Assembly: GCF_017104565.1 (NCBI RefSeq)
Contig: NZ_JAAGPD010000075.1
Coordinates: 1 to 43,102 of the forward strand
Length of the DNA stretch: 43,102 nucleotides
DNA from: Paraburkholderia sp. Tr-20389
Lineage (GTDB): Bacteria > Pseudomonadota > Gammaproteobacteria > Burkholderiales > Burkholderiaceae
Direction: 5' to 3'
Shown here: one piece after another, positions 1 through 7,948 of the stretch
Numbering within the stretch: the first letter of the stretch is position 1
How the letters are laid out: every line of letters begins with the position of its first letter
Made by a program: the position numbers and the translations under genes
The notes under the pieces: generated by a model
Told to the model about the DNA's origin: nothing
Seen by the model: only the letters and a program-made list of their open reading frames with translations
Databases searched by the model: none

Positions 1-738
1 TACCCCGAGCCGGGCGCGAAGGGGCTGCGCGGCAAGACGCTGCAGTATCTGGAGGAATCGATCGCGCACTGGGTGATGTCGCGCGACGTGCTCGTGTTCA
101 TGATCCCGACGGTCGGGCACCAGGGCATGCTGCACCCGAGCAACATCCGCCTGCGCGACTACGCGAAGCATCTGGACGGTCTGTTGCTGCAAGGCGGCGC
201 CGACGTGTCGCCGCAGTCGTACGCGGAAACGGCGACGCGTCCCGAGTGGCCCGGCGACCGTGTGCGCGACATGTACGAACTCGAACTGCTGCATGAGTTC
301 ATCGAGTCGGGCAAGCCAGTGCTGGGCGTGTGCCGCGGCTGCCAGCTGATCAACGTCGCGTTCGGCGGCACGCTGTATCAGGACATCGCGACGGACGTGC
401 CGACGGCCGGCATCCACGTCAACGAACATTACGACCAGCATCGTCACTCGGTTCATTTCCCCGAGGGCTCGACGCTCGTCAACATGTTTCCGGGGCGGCG
501 CGAGGCGATCGTCAATTCGATCCACCATCAGGCGGTCAATCAGCTCGGCCGCGATCTGAACATCGAGGCTGTGTCGGCGACGGACGGCATCATCGAGGCC
601 GTGCGCTATCGACGCGCGCCGTTCGTAATGGGTGTGCAGTGGCACCCCGAGTTCCATCGCGCGGGCGGTCCCGAGCTGCTCGACTGCACGCCGCTGCTGG
701 ACACGTTCCTGCGGGTCGCGCGCGAAACGCGCTTCTGA
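1..738 (+). CDS. Gamma-glutamyl-gamma-aminobutyrate hydrolase family protein (peptidase C26), 5' truncated
   Basis: The frame is open from the first base, so the start lies outside the window and 245 residues are visible. The protein is a class-I glutamine-amidotransferase-fold hydrolase of the PuuD/C26 type. The nucleophile elbow GVCRGCQ puts the catalytic Cys at visible residue 111, and QWHPEFH gives the His and Glu of the triad at 215 and 217. The segment LLLQGGADVSPQSY is the usual C26 substrate-side motif. Family members cleave gamma-glutamyl amide bonds, for example gamma-glutamyl-GABA in putrescine catabolism. No other puu gene is visible, so the actual substrate is not established. 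The gene ends in a strong terminator and is transcribed alone at its 3' side. Family assignment is firm; substrate is inference. Confidence 0.9.
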   Translation, partial: YPEPGAKGLRGKTLQYLEESIAHWVMSRDVLVFMIPTVGHQGMLHPSNIRLRDYAKHLDGLLLQGGADVSPQSYAETATRPEWPGDRVRDMYELELLHEFIESGKPVLGVCRGCQLINVAFGGTLYQDIATDVPTAGIHVNEHYDQHRHSVHFPEGSTLVNMFPGRREAIVNSIHHQAVNQLGRDLNIEAVSATDGIIEAVRYRRAPFVMGVQWHPEFHRAGGPELLDCTPLLDTFLRVARETRF

Positions 739-757
739 TCTCTCTATCTTTTCGTCG

Positions 758-797
758 AACGCGAGTGGGGCGCAAAGGCCCGCTCGCGTTTTGCATT
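758..797 (+). terminator. Rho-independent terminator of the C26 hydrolase gene
   Basis: A 12-bp stem (758-769 with 779-790, one G.T pair) has a 9-nt loop and is followed by TTGCATTT. It begins 19 nt after the hydrolase stop codon. Confidence 0.75.
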
Positions 798-1004
798 TAT
801 GCGCGAAGTGTTTCTATCGGAATCCGTGTTGCCGCTGATCGGCTCTCAGGAATTGCGTCACGTTTTACGATCTTTTGCGTTTGCGCGTCAAATTACTTAG
901 TTATCCGTTTATCTTGATTTAAAGTCCTGTTTTCAGGCGTCAAAAAGGGCAAAATCCGCGCGATAATCCGAGCCTGTTTCTGGATACGCATGGAGTATCG
1001 ACGT

Positions 1005-1748
1005 ATGAAGTACCCCTTGGATCTGCGCCGCGCAGTCATGCTCGCGATTGCTTGCGCGCTCATGCATGGCGGCATTGCGCAGTCGGCCGGCAAAACAGCA
1101 ACGGGAACGAGTATCGCGCGTGCGGGTGCGGCGAAAGGCGCGCAGGCCGACGCGCCGGACGTATCGACGGAAACAGGTTCTGCCGATACGGCGGACGAGA
1201 CCATCGGCCTCGATCCGCATGCCGACTCGAACGGCAGCGCACAAGGCGATGTCGCCGATCTGATGCAACTGATCCACGACGGCGGCCTCGTCGAAATGCG
1301 CACCACGTACAACGGCGGCTATGGCGCGTCGCTGTTCTTCCACGCACCGAGCATGACCTACTATGTCGCGCTGTTTCAGGACAAGCATTTCTGGCGCGTG
1401 ATCAGAACGTCCGACCAGACGCGCGCCGAAGCGATCTATGCAGGTTTCGCGCGGCAAACGGCGCAGCTTGCGGAGGTCGAGATTCGCCGTGCACAGTTGC
1501 AGGCGCAGAAGGCGTCGATCGAGCGCGTGATCAATGAGTCGCAGGCGCGCGCGCAGCGCCTGCAGGCCGATATCGAAGTGGCACGTACCCAGGAAGCGAA
1601 GGTCGCCGACTACCAGCGGCAGACGCAGGACGAGACGCTTTCGTTACGCGACGAGAAAGAGAAGGCTCAGGCGCAATTGCGTCAGTTGCAGCAGCAGGTT
1701 CTGATGCTGCAACATCAGGCGGAGGCAGGATTGCCGGCAAACCGGTGA
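1005..1748 (+). CDS. DUF2968 domain-containing exported protein
   Basis: This 247-residue protein matches the DUF2968 family, a group of unknown function common in Burkholderiaceae. The start at 1005 is preferred over the in-frame ATG at 990 because GGAG at 992-995 then lies 9 nt upstream. Residues 1-27 look like a signal peptide (basic MKYPLDLRR, then a hydrophobic core). A low-complexity Ala/Thr/Asp linker follows. A compact domain at about 75-140 contains LMQLIHDGGLVEMRTTY and YYVALFQDKHFWRVI. The C-terminal 100 residues are rich in Gln, Glu, Arg and Ala in heptad-like spacing and are predicted coiled coil. The product is probably periplasmic. It stands alone, convergent with the next gene across a shared terminator. 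Function is unknown. Confidence 0.85.
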   Translation: MKYPLDLRRAVMLAIACALMHGGIAQSAGKTATGTSIARAGAAKGAQADAPDVSTETGSADTADETIGLDPHADSNGSAQGDVADLMQLIHDGGLVEMRTTYNGGYGASLFFHAPSMTYYVALFQDKHFWRVIRTSDQTRAEAIYAGFARQTAQLAEVEIRRAQLQAQKASIERVINESQARAQRLQADIEVARTQEAKVADYQRQTQDETLSLRDEKEKAQAQLRQLQQQVLMLQHQAEAGLPANR

Positions 1749-1832
1749 GGGCGTCGCCTGCGCGAGAGCGCGATTGCCTTTAACGAGCTGTCGCAGCGCG
1801 CCGGGACGGCGCAAAGCAAAGAAAAGAAAAAC

Positions 1833-1874
1833 AAAGGGCTGAGTCCAGGATCACCTTGGACTCAGCCCTTTTTG
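1833..1874. terminator. Bidirectional Rho-independent terminator
   Basis: A perfect 15-bp stem (1833-1847 with 1857-1871) is flanked by an A-rich run on the left and a T-run on the right. It can therefore stop transcription both from the DUF2968 gene (+) and from the convergent membrane-protein gene (-). Confidence 0.9.
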
Positions 1875-1923
1875 CTTTCAGAGGTGACGACTGCTTGCCG
1901 CGGAAACATCGCGGCTCGCGGGC

Positions 1924-3009
1924 CTACTTCGAAAAGCCATCAGGCGCGTCAGTGATGCGCCGATGCGACATGTGGTTCATCCACTCGGTGTTGTCCGTGT
2001 CGACGGGTGCGTGACGCATCGTGGCGGGCGGGATATCGCTGACATGCGTGCCGGCCGACGTCGTGACGGAACCATAGTCGCTGTCGAAGCGCGCCGACGG
2101 CGCGGCGGGCGAGTAGGCGCCCGCGATCGAAGGCAGATGACGTGGGAGTTGGCCCGACGCCATCTGCGGATCGGACGGCACGGGCAGGCCTTGATCTCGA
2201 TGCGGTGCGATGTCCGTCAGACGAGGCGTCGCACGCGAGGCGTGGCGCGTTTCCGACTTCGCTACCGTGTCGCGCTCGCGCTTCGCTGCATTCGTGGTGC
2301 GCGTATCGTGAGCATTGCGAGCCGCGTGCGCGAGATGGTCGACGGCCGGCTGCTTCGAGCGCTTCGACGGGACGCTCGCGCGTGAATCGATTGCGCGCGA
2401 AGTAACTGGCGTGCGTTCCGCATTGCTTGCGACCAGATCGCCGCGCGCGCGATTCCAGGCGAGCGGCGCGTCTGCCGGACGTTCGACGCGGCCGGACTGG
2501 CTGCGTGACTGTCCCGTTGGAGATGGTTGTCCATGTGCCCGCGCAGGCGCGTTGAGCGTGACCTCGGGCGCCGCCGCGACGGTCGTCGACGACGACGGGT
2601 GTCGAGGATGATTCGCCATCAGCCACGCGATCAGGGCTGCGCTGCCGATGGCGCATGCGCCGCCCGCCAGCATGTGCGACGGGCGGCCCTTGCGCGCCGA
2701 AGTAAGCACGGGATCGCGCATGCCGAGTGAAATGGTGTCGGCCTTGAATACGGGAGCGGAAGTAACGGCGACGGACGGCTTGTGATTCGCAGCTTGAGCA
2801 TCCCAGCGCGACATCGCGCGAATGGCGGCGGCGCTCATGCAGAAGGTTCGCATCATCGCCGCGTATAGCGCCTTGAGCTCCGTACGAAAGCTCGCGCCGG
2901 GCGGCAGCAGCGACCACTCGCGACCGACGGAGCGTGAGACCAGCTCGAGCTGGCGAAGGCGCGGCATGGCGAGTTCGCCGGCAACGAGTGTGAGTAGGGG
3001 TGTCGACAC
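1924..3009 (-). CDS. Hypothetical single-pass membrane protein with long low-complexity tail
   Basis: This 361-residue protein is not recognised. The GTG start at 3009 has GAGG about 8 nt upstream; an ATG at residue 15 is the alternative. Residues 15-70 resemble a small helical N-terminal domain (MPRLRQLELVSRSVGREW). One hydrophobic segment lies at about 113-132 (MLAGGACAIGSAALIAWLMA). The C-terminal 220 residues are Ser/Thr/Arg/Ala/Pro-rich and probably disordered. The arrangement suggests a type II membrane protein with a cytoplasmic domain and an extended periplasmic tail. The tail has no catalytic or binding motif that I can see. The full open frame and the shared terminator at its 3' end support it being a real gene, but the frame-2 antisense ORFs show how permissive this GC-rich DNA is. 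Function should be left open. Confidence 0.65.
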   Translation of the reverse strand: MSTPLLTLVAGELAMPRLRQLELVSRSVGREWSLLPPGASFRTELKALYAAMMRTFCMSAAAIRAMSRWDAQAANHKPSVAVTSAPVFKADTISLGMRDPVLTSARKGRPSHMLAGGACAIGSAALIAWLMANHPRHPSSSTTVAAAPEVTLNAPARAHGQPSPTGQSRSQSGRVERPADAPLAWNRARGDLVASNAERTPVTSRAIDSRASVPSKRSKQPAVDHLAHAARNAHDTRTTNAAKRERDTVAKSETRHASRATPRLTDIAPHRDQGLPVPSDPQMASGQLPRHLPSIAGAYSPAAPSARFDSDYGSVTTSAGTHVSDIPPATMRHAPVDTDNTEWMNHMSHRRITDAPDGFSK

Positions 3010-3164
3010 GGTCCTCGCCTCGATATTGTTCGTGTTTTTAGCCTCGGAGCGGCAAACATCAGCAGACGCAAACGGACTGCATGCTCATGGCTGAGTCGAG
3101 GCCTTGGGTCGCGGTATGGTGGCAGGCACCGGTAGATCAAAACTATCGGATCAATCTGAAATTA

Positions 3165-3731
3165 TTAGCCATCCTGATGACTCGGTGAGGCGCGGTCGAG
3201 CGAATAGACGTATCTGAATGCCGTGATATCGACGCCGCCCATATGGTCCGGCTCCGCGCCGGAAAACTGCCAGCCCTGGCGTTCATAGAACGCGATCGCG
3301 GGTGCGTTGCCTTCCAGCACGTACAGATATAGCTGCGCTTCGCCATGCTCGCGCGCCCAGTCCTGCGCGGCGCGCATCAGCAGCTTGCCCGCGCCGATTC
3401 CCTGGTGAGCGGGCAGGGCGTGCAGATTGTCGAGCAGCACGCCCCAAGGCGAGTCCGGCTGGCGTTCGACGCACACGAAGCCGATCGGCTCGCCCGCGCG
3501 CTCGGCGATCAGCACGATGCGGCGTTCGGCCCCCGGCGCCGACATCCGGGCGCGCCAGTACGACGCGCGCTCGTGCGCCACTTCGCCGTCGAGAAATGCA
3601 TCGGGCAGCAATCCGCGATAGGTCGCCTGCCAGCTCGCGCTGTGAATGGCGGCGATCAGATCGGCGTCGGCCTCGCTAGCGGGGCGCAGGGCGAGGGACG
3701 AAAGTGCGGGCGGCGAGACGGAATCAGGCAT
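3165..3731 (-). CDS. GNAT family N-acetyltransferase
   Basis: The product is a GCN5-related acetyltransferase that would move an acetyl group from acetyl-CoA to an unidentified amine. The start at 3731 gives 188 residues, close to family length. An in-frame GTG at 3851 would add 40 residues that do not look like a domain, and neither start has a good Shine-Dalgarno sequence. Family features include LALRPASEADADLIAAIH at the N-terminus, RIVLIAERAGEPIGFVCVE (beta strands 3-4), and the acetyl-CoA motif A with HQGIGAG (about residues 119-125). Motif B is LYLYVLEGNAPAIAFYERQGW. It lies alone, reading away from the MFS gene. Substrate is unknown. Confidence 0.88.
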   Translation of the reverse strand: MPDSVSPPALSSLALRPASEADADLIAAIHSASWQATYRGLLPDAFLDGEVAHERASYWRARMSAPGAERRIVLIAERAGEPIGFVCVERQPDSPWGVLLDNLHALPAHQGIGAGKLLMRAAQDWAREHGEAQLYLYVLEGNAPAIAFYERQGWQFSGAEPDHMGGVDITAFRYVYSLDRASPSHQDG

Positions 3732-3948
3732 TGCGGCGGTAGAAACGAAACGATGAGCGGGTATCGGGCAGCCATTGGGCGGCAAGAGGATCACGATACG
3801 GCGCATGTCGTCCGGCGTCATCTGGCGGGACTTGCCGGGCAGGAACGGCACCGGAAGAATTTTCTTCTTTATTTGCCGTTGTAAGCAAATTGTATTGAAT
3901 GCATGCCATTCAGAGTAACGTTATTATCACGTGAGGCGCGTGTTGTAA

Positions 3949-3960
3949 GTGAAACTTCAC
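3949..3960. promoter_or_regulatory. Short palindrome upstream of the MFS gene, possible operator
   Basis: GTGAA-AC-TTCAC is a perfect 5-2-5 inverted repeat in the 413-bp gap between the divergent GNAT and MFS start codons. It is a candidate regulator site only. The rest of the gap holds no RNA gene or other structure that I can support. Confidence 0.25.
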
Positions 3961-4144
3961 GTTTACCCTGATATCTCCACGGCAATCGTCGCAGCAGAAT
4001 ACCGCGCCCACGCAAGCGTCGCGCCCTGACAGGCGGAAACCCGACCTGGCCGCGCCGGACCGGGCATCCGCGCACTCCCCGCGGATCGTTTGAACTGCCC
4101 AACGCTGCCTGTGATGCAGGCAACGGGCTCATTTCGAGATAGTC

Positions 4145-5446
4145 ATGGCAACAGCCTCCCATGCTCAAGTAGCGACGGACGAATCCAAGGTCCGTACCGT
4201 CTTCCGCGTCGTCAGCGGCAACTTCCTGGAAATGTACGACTTCATGGTCTACGGCTACTACGCCGCTGCGATCGCGAAGACGTATTTTCCGAGCGGCGAT
4301 GAATTCGCGTCACTGATGCTGTCGTTGTCGGTGTTCGGCGCAGGCTTCCTGATGCGTCCGCTCGGCGCCATCGTGCTCGGCGCTTACATCGACCATCACG
4401 GCCGCCGCAAGGGCCTGATCCTCACGCTCGCGCTGATGGCGCTCGGCACGCTGACGGTCGCGGCGATTCCCGGCTACGCGACGATAGGCGTGCTCGCGCC
4501 CGTGCTCGTGCTGCTCGGACGTCTGTTGCAGGGCTTCTCGGCGGGTGTCGAACTGGGCGGCGTGTCGGTGTATCTGTCGGAGATCGCGACCAAGGGCAAC
4601 AAGGGCTTCTATTGCTCGTGGCAGTCGGGCAGCCAGCAGGTCGCGGTGGTGTTCGCCGCGCTGATCGGCGTGTTCCTGAACCGCCTGCTGCCCGCCGACC
4701 AGATGACGGCGTGGGGCTGGCGCGTGCCGTTCCTGATCGGCTGTCTGATCGTGCCGTTCCTGTTCCTGATCCGCCGTTCGCTGAAGGAGACGGAGGAATT
4801 CCTCGCGAAGAAGCATCGTCCGACGATCGGCGAGATCTTCGCGTCGATGATGCAGAACTGGGGCATCGTACTGGGCGGCATGGGCATGGTCATCATGACA
4901 ACGGTGTCGTTCTACATGATTACCGCGTACACGCCGACCTTCGGCAAGGAAGTGCTGAAGCTCTCCGCAATCGACACGCTGATCGTCACCGTCTGCATCG
5001 GCGTATCGAACCTGATCTGGCTGCCCGTGTCGGGCGCGATCTCGGACCGCGTCGGCCGCCGCCCCGTGCTGCTGACGTTCACGATCCTGACGATCCTCAC
5101 ATCGTATCCGGCCGTGCAGTGGCTGGTTGCCGATCCGTCGTTCGCGCGTCTCCTGATGGTCGAACTGTGGCTGTCTTTCCTGTACGGCTGCTACAACGGC
5201 GGCATGGTCGTCGCGCTGACGGAAGTGATGCCCGCCGACGTGCGCACGGCAGGTTTCTCGCTGGCGTATAGCCTCGCGACGACGATCGGCGGCTTTACGC
5301 CAGCCATCGCAACCTACCTGATCCACTCGACGGGCAACAAGGCGGCGCCTGGCCTGTGGATGAGCGTCGCCGCCGTGTGCGGTCTGATTGCGACGCTCGT
5401 GCTGTATCGCACGGAAGAAGCGCGCAACCAGTACCGGACGGCCTGA
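4145..5446 (+). CDS. MFS transporter, citrate/tricarballylate-proton symporter type
   Basis: This 433-residue inner-membrane carrier belongs to the metabolite:H+ symporter (MHS) branch of the major facilitator superfamily. It closely resembles remembered CitA-type citrate carriers across its whole length: [10 protein letters not shown] near the N-terminus, [20 protein letters not shown] with the loop 2-3 motif [28 protein letters not shown] in TM4, and [10 protein letters not shown] in the loop 8-9 repeat. About twelve hydrophobic segments can be counted. It is monocistronic, with its own terminator 40 nt after the stop. No two-component or LysR regulator lies beside it. Citrate or another tricarboxylate is the likely substrate by family resemblance; that is inference. 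Confidence 0.9.
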   Translation: MATASHAQVATDESKVRTVFRVVSGNFLEMYDFMVYGYYAAAIAKTYFPSGDEFASLMLSLSVFGAGFLMRPLGAIVLGAYIDHHGRRKGLILTLALMALGTLTVAAIPGYATIGVLAPVLVLLGRLLQGFSAGVELGGVSVYLSEIATKGNKGFYCSWQSGSQQVAVVFAALIGVFLNRLLPADQMTAWGWRVPFLIGCLIVPFLFLIRRSLKETEEFLAKKHRPTIGEIFASMMQNWGIVLGGMGMVIMTTVSFYMITAYTPTFGKEVLKLSAIDTLIVTVCIGVSNLIWLPVSGAISDRVGRRPVLLTFTILTILTSYPAVQWLVADPSFARLLMVELWLSFLYGCYNGGMVVALTEVMPADVRTAGFSLAYSLATTIGGFTPAIATYLIHSTGNKAAPGLWMSVAAVCGLIATLVLYRTEEARNQYRTA

Positions 5447-5487
5447 ACGATCGGGTGTTCCGGGGTGCATGCCCCGATGCTGAAAAA

Positions 5488-5519
5488 CGAAAACCCCCGC
5501 ACGCGTGCGGGGGTTTTTC
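5488..5519 (+). terminator. Rho-independent terminator of the MFS gene
   Basis: A perfect 26-bp palindrome (5491-5516) forms a GC-rich stem that ends in TTTTT. A second small hairpin, CGGGG-TGCATG-CCCCG, sits just before it at 5461-5476. The A-rich left flank would also allow some termination of the converging TPR gene. Confidence 0.9.
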
Positions 5520-5523
5520 ATTT

Positions 5524-5577
5524 CATCGGTTTCATCGGTTGCATCGGTTGCATCGGTTGCATCGGTTGCATCGGCGA
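5524..5577. repeat. Tandem 9-bp repeat, six units
   Basis: Units begin at 5524, 5533, 5542, 5551, 5560 and 5569. The core unit is CATCGGTTG, with four identical central copies and slightly diverged first and last copies. It lies between the MFS terminator and the stop codon of the TPR gene, so it is in the 3' untranslated region of the minus-strand transcript. The 9-nt periodicity and the sequence identity suggest slippage expansion. Confidence 0.9.
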
Positions 5578-5595
5578 CACGGTGCGCGCCAGGCC

Positions 5596-7491
5596 TCACT
5601 CGCGCAGCGCAGCCGCCACCTCTTCGACGACTTCCGTCCACGCGCCGGGCTGTGGCTGCCGCACGAGCCGTGCGGACGGATACCACGGGCTGTGCCGATC
5701 GCCGGTGAACCAGCGCCAGTCGGCCGCGAACGGCAGCATCAGCCACAGAGGCTTGCCGAGCGCGCCCGTCAGATGCGCAATCGACGTATCGACGGACACC
5801 ACGCCATCCAGACGTTCGACGATGGCCGCCGTGTCCGCGAAGTCGCGAATGCGCCCGTCGAAGCGATGAATAGTCTTCGCGCGCGGATGCATGTCGAGTG
5901 CGGCGCGTTCGTCGTCGGTGAGCGAAGGCTGCAGCACGATCCAGTCGATGCCTTCGAGCGCGAACAGCGGTTCGAGCGCGGCGAGGGGCAGCGAGCGGTT
6001 CTCCTGGCGCTGCGCGCGCCCCGACCATGCGAGGCCGAACTTGCGCCTGGCGTGCCCGCCAAGCGAGCCGCGCCACGTGCGGCGCGCCGCGGCAGGTGCT
6101 TGCAGATAAGGCGTGCGTGCCGGAATCGTGTCGAGTTCCGTGCCGAGCGCGAACGGCAGGCTCAGCAACGGGCACTGCAGATCGGCGCGCGGCCGCGGCG
6201 CCCCTTGCGGGATCACCGTGACGCGCCATTGTTCCGCCGTCGGCGCGAGCAGCGGCACGAGCTGCGACTGCACTTCGAGTACGATCCGCACCGCGCGTCT
6301 TGCCACCGGCTCGACGAAACGCACGAATTGCAGCGTGTCGCCGAAACCCTGCTCGGCGTGCACGAACAGCGTCTTTCCTTCGATCGGCTCGCCGTTCCAG
6401 CGCGGCAGCGCCGCCGGATCCGGCGCTGCGGACGGCGGCACTGCGGCGTTCTCCAGCCGCCATTCGTATTCGGGCAGCCCGCGCTTGAAGTCGCCGAGCG
6501 TAAGCAGCGTCACGCCACGATTCATATGCGCCATCGGCAGATCGGGCCGCAGGCGCAGTGCCTGGTCGAAAGCGCGCACGGCGGCGTCGTGTGCGCCGAG
6601 CGCGTGGCGCGCCGCGCCGAGGCTCAGCCACGCCAACGCGAAGGTCGGGTCGAGACCGACGGCGCGCTCGAAGCGCGGCCGCGCCTCTTCGTGACGGCCA
6701 AGCGACGCGAGCGCGTTGCCGAGGCCGAATAGCGCGGGCGGCAGGGTCGACTGCATCTGCAGGACCGCTTCGAATTCGGCGACGGCCTGTTCGTGCTGAC
6801 CGGTCGCGTCAAGCGTATTGGCGAGGTTGAAGCGCGCGGCGACAAAGCGCGGCTCGACCTTCAGTGCCGCGCGGAAATGGGCGCTCGCCTCCGTCGCGGA
6901 ACCGAGCGCGTTGAGCGCCATGCCCATGTTGTTGTGCGCGCCCGCGTGGCCTGGCCGCAGTTCGAGCGCGCGCCGGAAAGAATCGGCGGCCTCGCGATGC
7001 CTGCCCAGCGCATGCAGCGCGTTGCCGAGATTGACGTGCGACGACGCGTCCATCGGCTGCAGACGCAGGGACTTCTGGAACGCGTCGACGGCGTCTTCAT
7101 GGCGCCCGGCGAGCGCGTATGCATTGCCGAGGTTGTAGTGCGCCATCGGAAACGTCGGCGCGAGCGTCAGCGCGTTGCGAAAGCGTTCGATTGCCTGGTC
7201 GAGCCGGCCGAGCGCCTTCAGCGCGTTGCCGAGGTTCAGCTGCAACGCGGCGTCTTGCGGGCGCAAGTCGGCGGCGCGGCGCACGAGGTCGGCCGCTTCT
7301 TCGTGCTGGCCTTGTTGATGGCGCAGCACGCCGAGCAGATGCAGCGCGTCGACGTGAGCGGGATCGAGATCGAGGGTGGCGCGATAGCCGCGCTCGGCGT
7401 CGTCGAGCCGGCCGTCACGATGCGCGCTATACGCGCGGTCGAAAACTGGGTGCATGACGCAGGCGAGGGTGTGATGCAGGAAAACGCGCAT
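5596..7491 (-). CDS. Tetratricopeptide-repeat protein with C-terminal glycosyltransferase-like domain
   Basis: This 631-residue protein has about nine consecutive 34-residue TPR units over residues 15-335, each with the typical A--NLGNAL--LGR-EEA pattern. A C-terminal region at about 360-625 resembles the heptosyltransferase/GT-B fold attached to many bacterial TPR proteins. Motifs there include FVHAEQGFGDTLQFVRFV, FGLAWSGRAQRQENRSLPL, and VVSVDTSIAHLTGALGKPLWLMLP, the last of which matches the nucleotide-sugar end of such folds. An O-linked or polysaccharide transferase role is possible but no acceptor is indicated. The ATG at residue 13 (7455) is an alternative start; neither has a convincing ribosome site. 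It reads divergently from the ArsR operon. Confidence 0.85.
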   Translation of the reverse strand: MRVFLHHTLACVMHPVFDRAYSAHRDGRLDDAERGYRATLDLDPAHVDALHLLGVLRHQQGQHEEAADLVRRAADLRPQDAALQLNLGNALKALGRLDQAIERFRNALTLAPTFPMAHYNLGNAYALAGRHEDAVDAFQKSLRLQPMDASSHVNLGNALHALGRHREAADSFRRALELRPGHAGAHNNMGMALNALGSATEASAHFRAALKVEPRFVAARFNLANTLDATGQHEQAVAEFEAVLQMQSTLPPALFGLGNALASLGRHEEARPRFERAVGLDPTFALAWLSLGAARHALGAHDAAVRAFDQALRLRPDLPMAHMNRGVTLLTLGDFKRGLPEYEWRLENAAVPPSAAPDPAALPRWNGEPIEGKTLFVHAEQGFGDTLQFVRFVEPVARRAVRIVLEVQSQLVPLLAPTAEQWRVTVIPQGAPRPRADLQCPLLSLPFALGTELDTIPARTPYLQAPAAARRTWRGSLGGHARRKFGLAWSGRAQRQENRSLPLAALEPLFALEGIDWIVLQPSLTDDERAALDMHPRAKTIHRFDGRIRDFADTAAIVERLDGVVSVDTSIAHLTGALGKPLWLMLPFAADWRWFTGDRHSPWYPSARLVRQPQPGAWTEVVEEVAAALRE

Positions 7492-7520
7492 TTTCCCACA
7501 CTCGGCGGATGCTTCCCGAC

Positions 7521-7549
7521 TTGACGTCGAGAGTGTTGCTCAATAACAT
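7521..7549 (+). promoter_or_regulatory. Promoter of the arsR-CDF operon
   Basis: The -35 TTGACG (7521-7526) and -10 TAACAT (7544-7549) are separated by exactly 17 nt, placing the transcript start near 7556. The -10 box overlaps the palindromic operator, as expected for repression by steric block. Confidence 0.65.
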
Positions 7550-7569
7550 GTGAACACCTGTTCATATGT
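7546..7569. promoter_or_regulatory. ArsR/SmtB-type operator
   Basis: An 11-2-11 inverted repeat runs ACATGTGAACA, CC, TGTTCATATGT, with one mismatched pair. The half-site ATATGAACA/TGAACA is of the kind bound by SmtB/CzrA-family repressors. It covers the -10 box and predicted transcript start of the downstream arsR gene. An upstream in-frame ATG at 7550 lies inside this site, which favours the later arsR start at 7604. Confidence 0.75.
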
Positions 7570-7603
7570 ATGTATCGACTTCGCGTCGATCGCTCTTCCG
7601 CGC

Positions 7604-7948
7604 ATGTCAGCCGTTCTCTCCCTGAATACCGACGACCGCGTCGTCCAGATCGCCGATCTGTTCCGCCTGCTAGGCGATCCGACGCGCCTGCGCATCGTGC
7701 TCGCATGCGTCGACGAGCGGCGCGCGGTGGGTGCGATAGCGGAATCGCTGAACCTGTCGCCGTCGCTCGTGAGCCACCATCTGCGCTTGCTGCGGGCGGC
7801 GCGCATCGTGCGCGCGGAGCGCCAGGGCAAGCAGGTCTTTTACATCGCGGCCGACGGGCACATCAGCGGCATGCTGACCGACATGCTCGAACACGTCGAC
7901 GAACCCGTCAGCGACGCCGCGGCCGAATTCACGCAGGATCACACATGA
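7604..7948 (+). CDS. ArsR/SmtB family metal-responsive repressor
   Basis: This 114-residue winged-helix repressor probably senses Zn(II), Co(II) or a similar ion. The helix-turn-helix spans about residues 41-66, with recognition helix LSPSLVSHHLRLLRAA, followed by the wing VRAERQGKQVFYI. The last helix carries D84, H86, H97 and E100. This reproduces the spacing D-x-H-(10)-H-x2-E/H of the alpha-5 metal site in SmtB and CzrA. There is a single Cys (C36), so the ArsR arsenic or CadC cysteine sites are absent. Its stop overlaps the start of the CDF exporter by 4 nt (ATGA), which indicates translational coupling. Autoregulation is likely because a matching operator overlies its promoter. Family is firm; metal identity is inferred. 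Confidence 0.92.
   Translation: MSAVLSLNTDDRVVQIADLFRLLGDPTRLRIVLACVDERRAVGAIAESLNLSPSLVSHHLRLLRAARIVRAERQGKQVFYIAADGHISGMLTDMLEHVDEPVSDAAAEFTQDHT

Noticed and set aside
5524-5577. CRISPR-like repeats
   Set aside because: The units are 9 bp and directly adjacent with no spacers, so this is a simple tandem repeat.
4310-6631. Minus-strand open frame of 773 codons opposite the MFS gene and through the 9-bp repeat
   Set aside because: It is Arg/Ala/His-rich, reads through the repeat as ATDATD, and is the mirror of well-supported genes. Long antisense frames are expected in GC-rich DNA.
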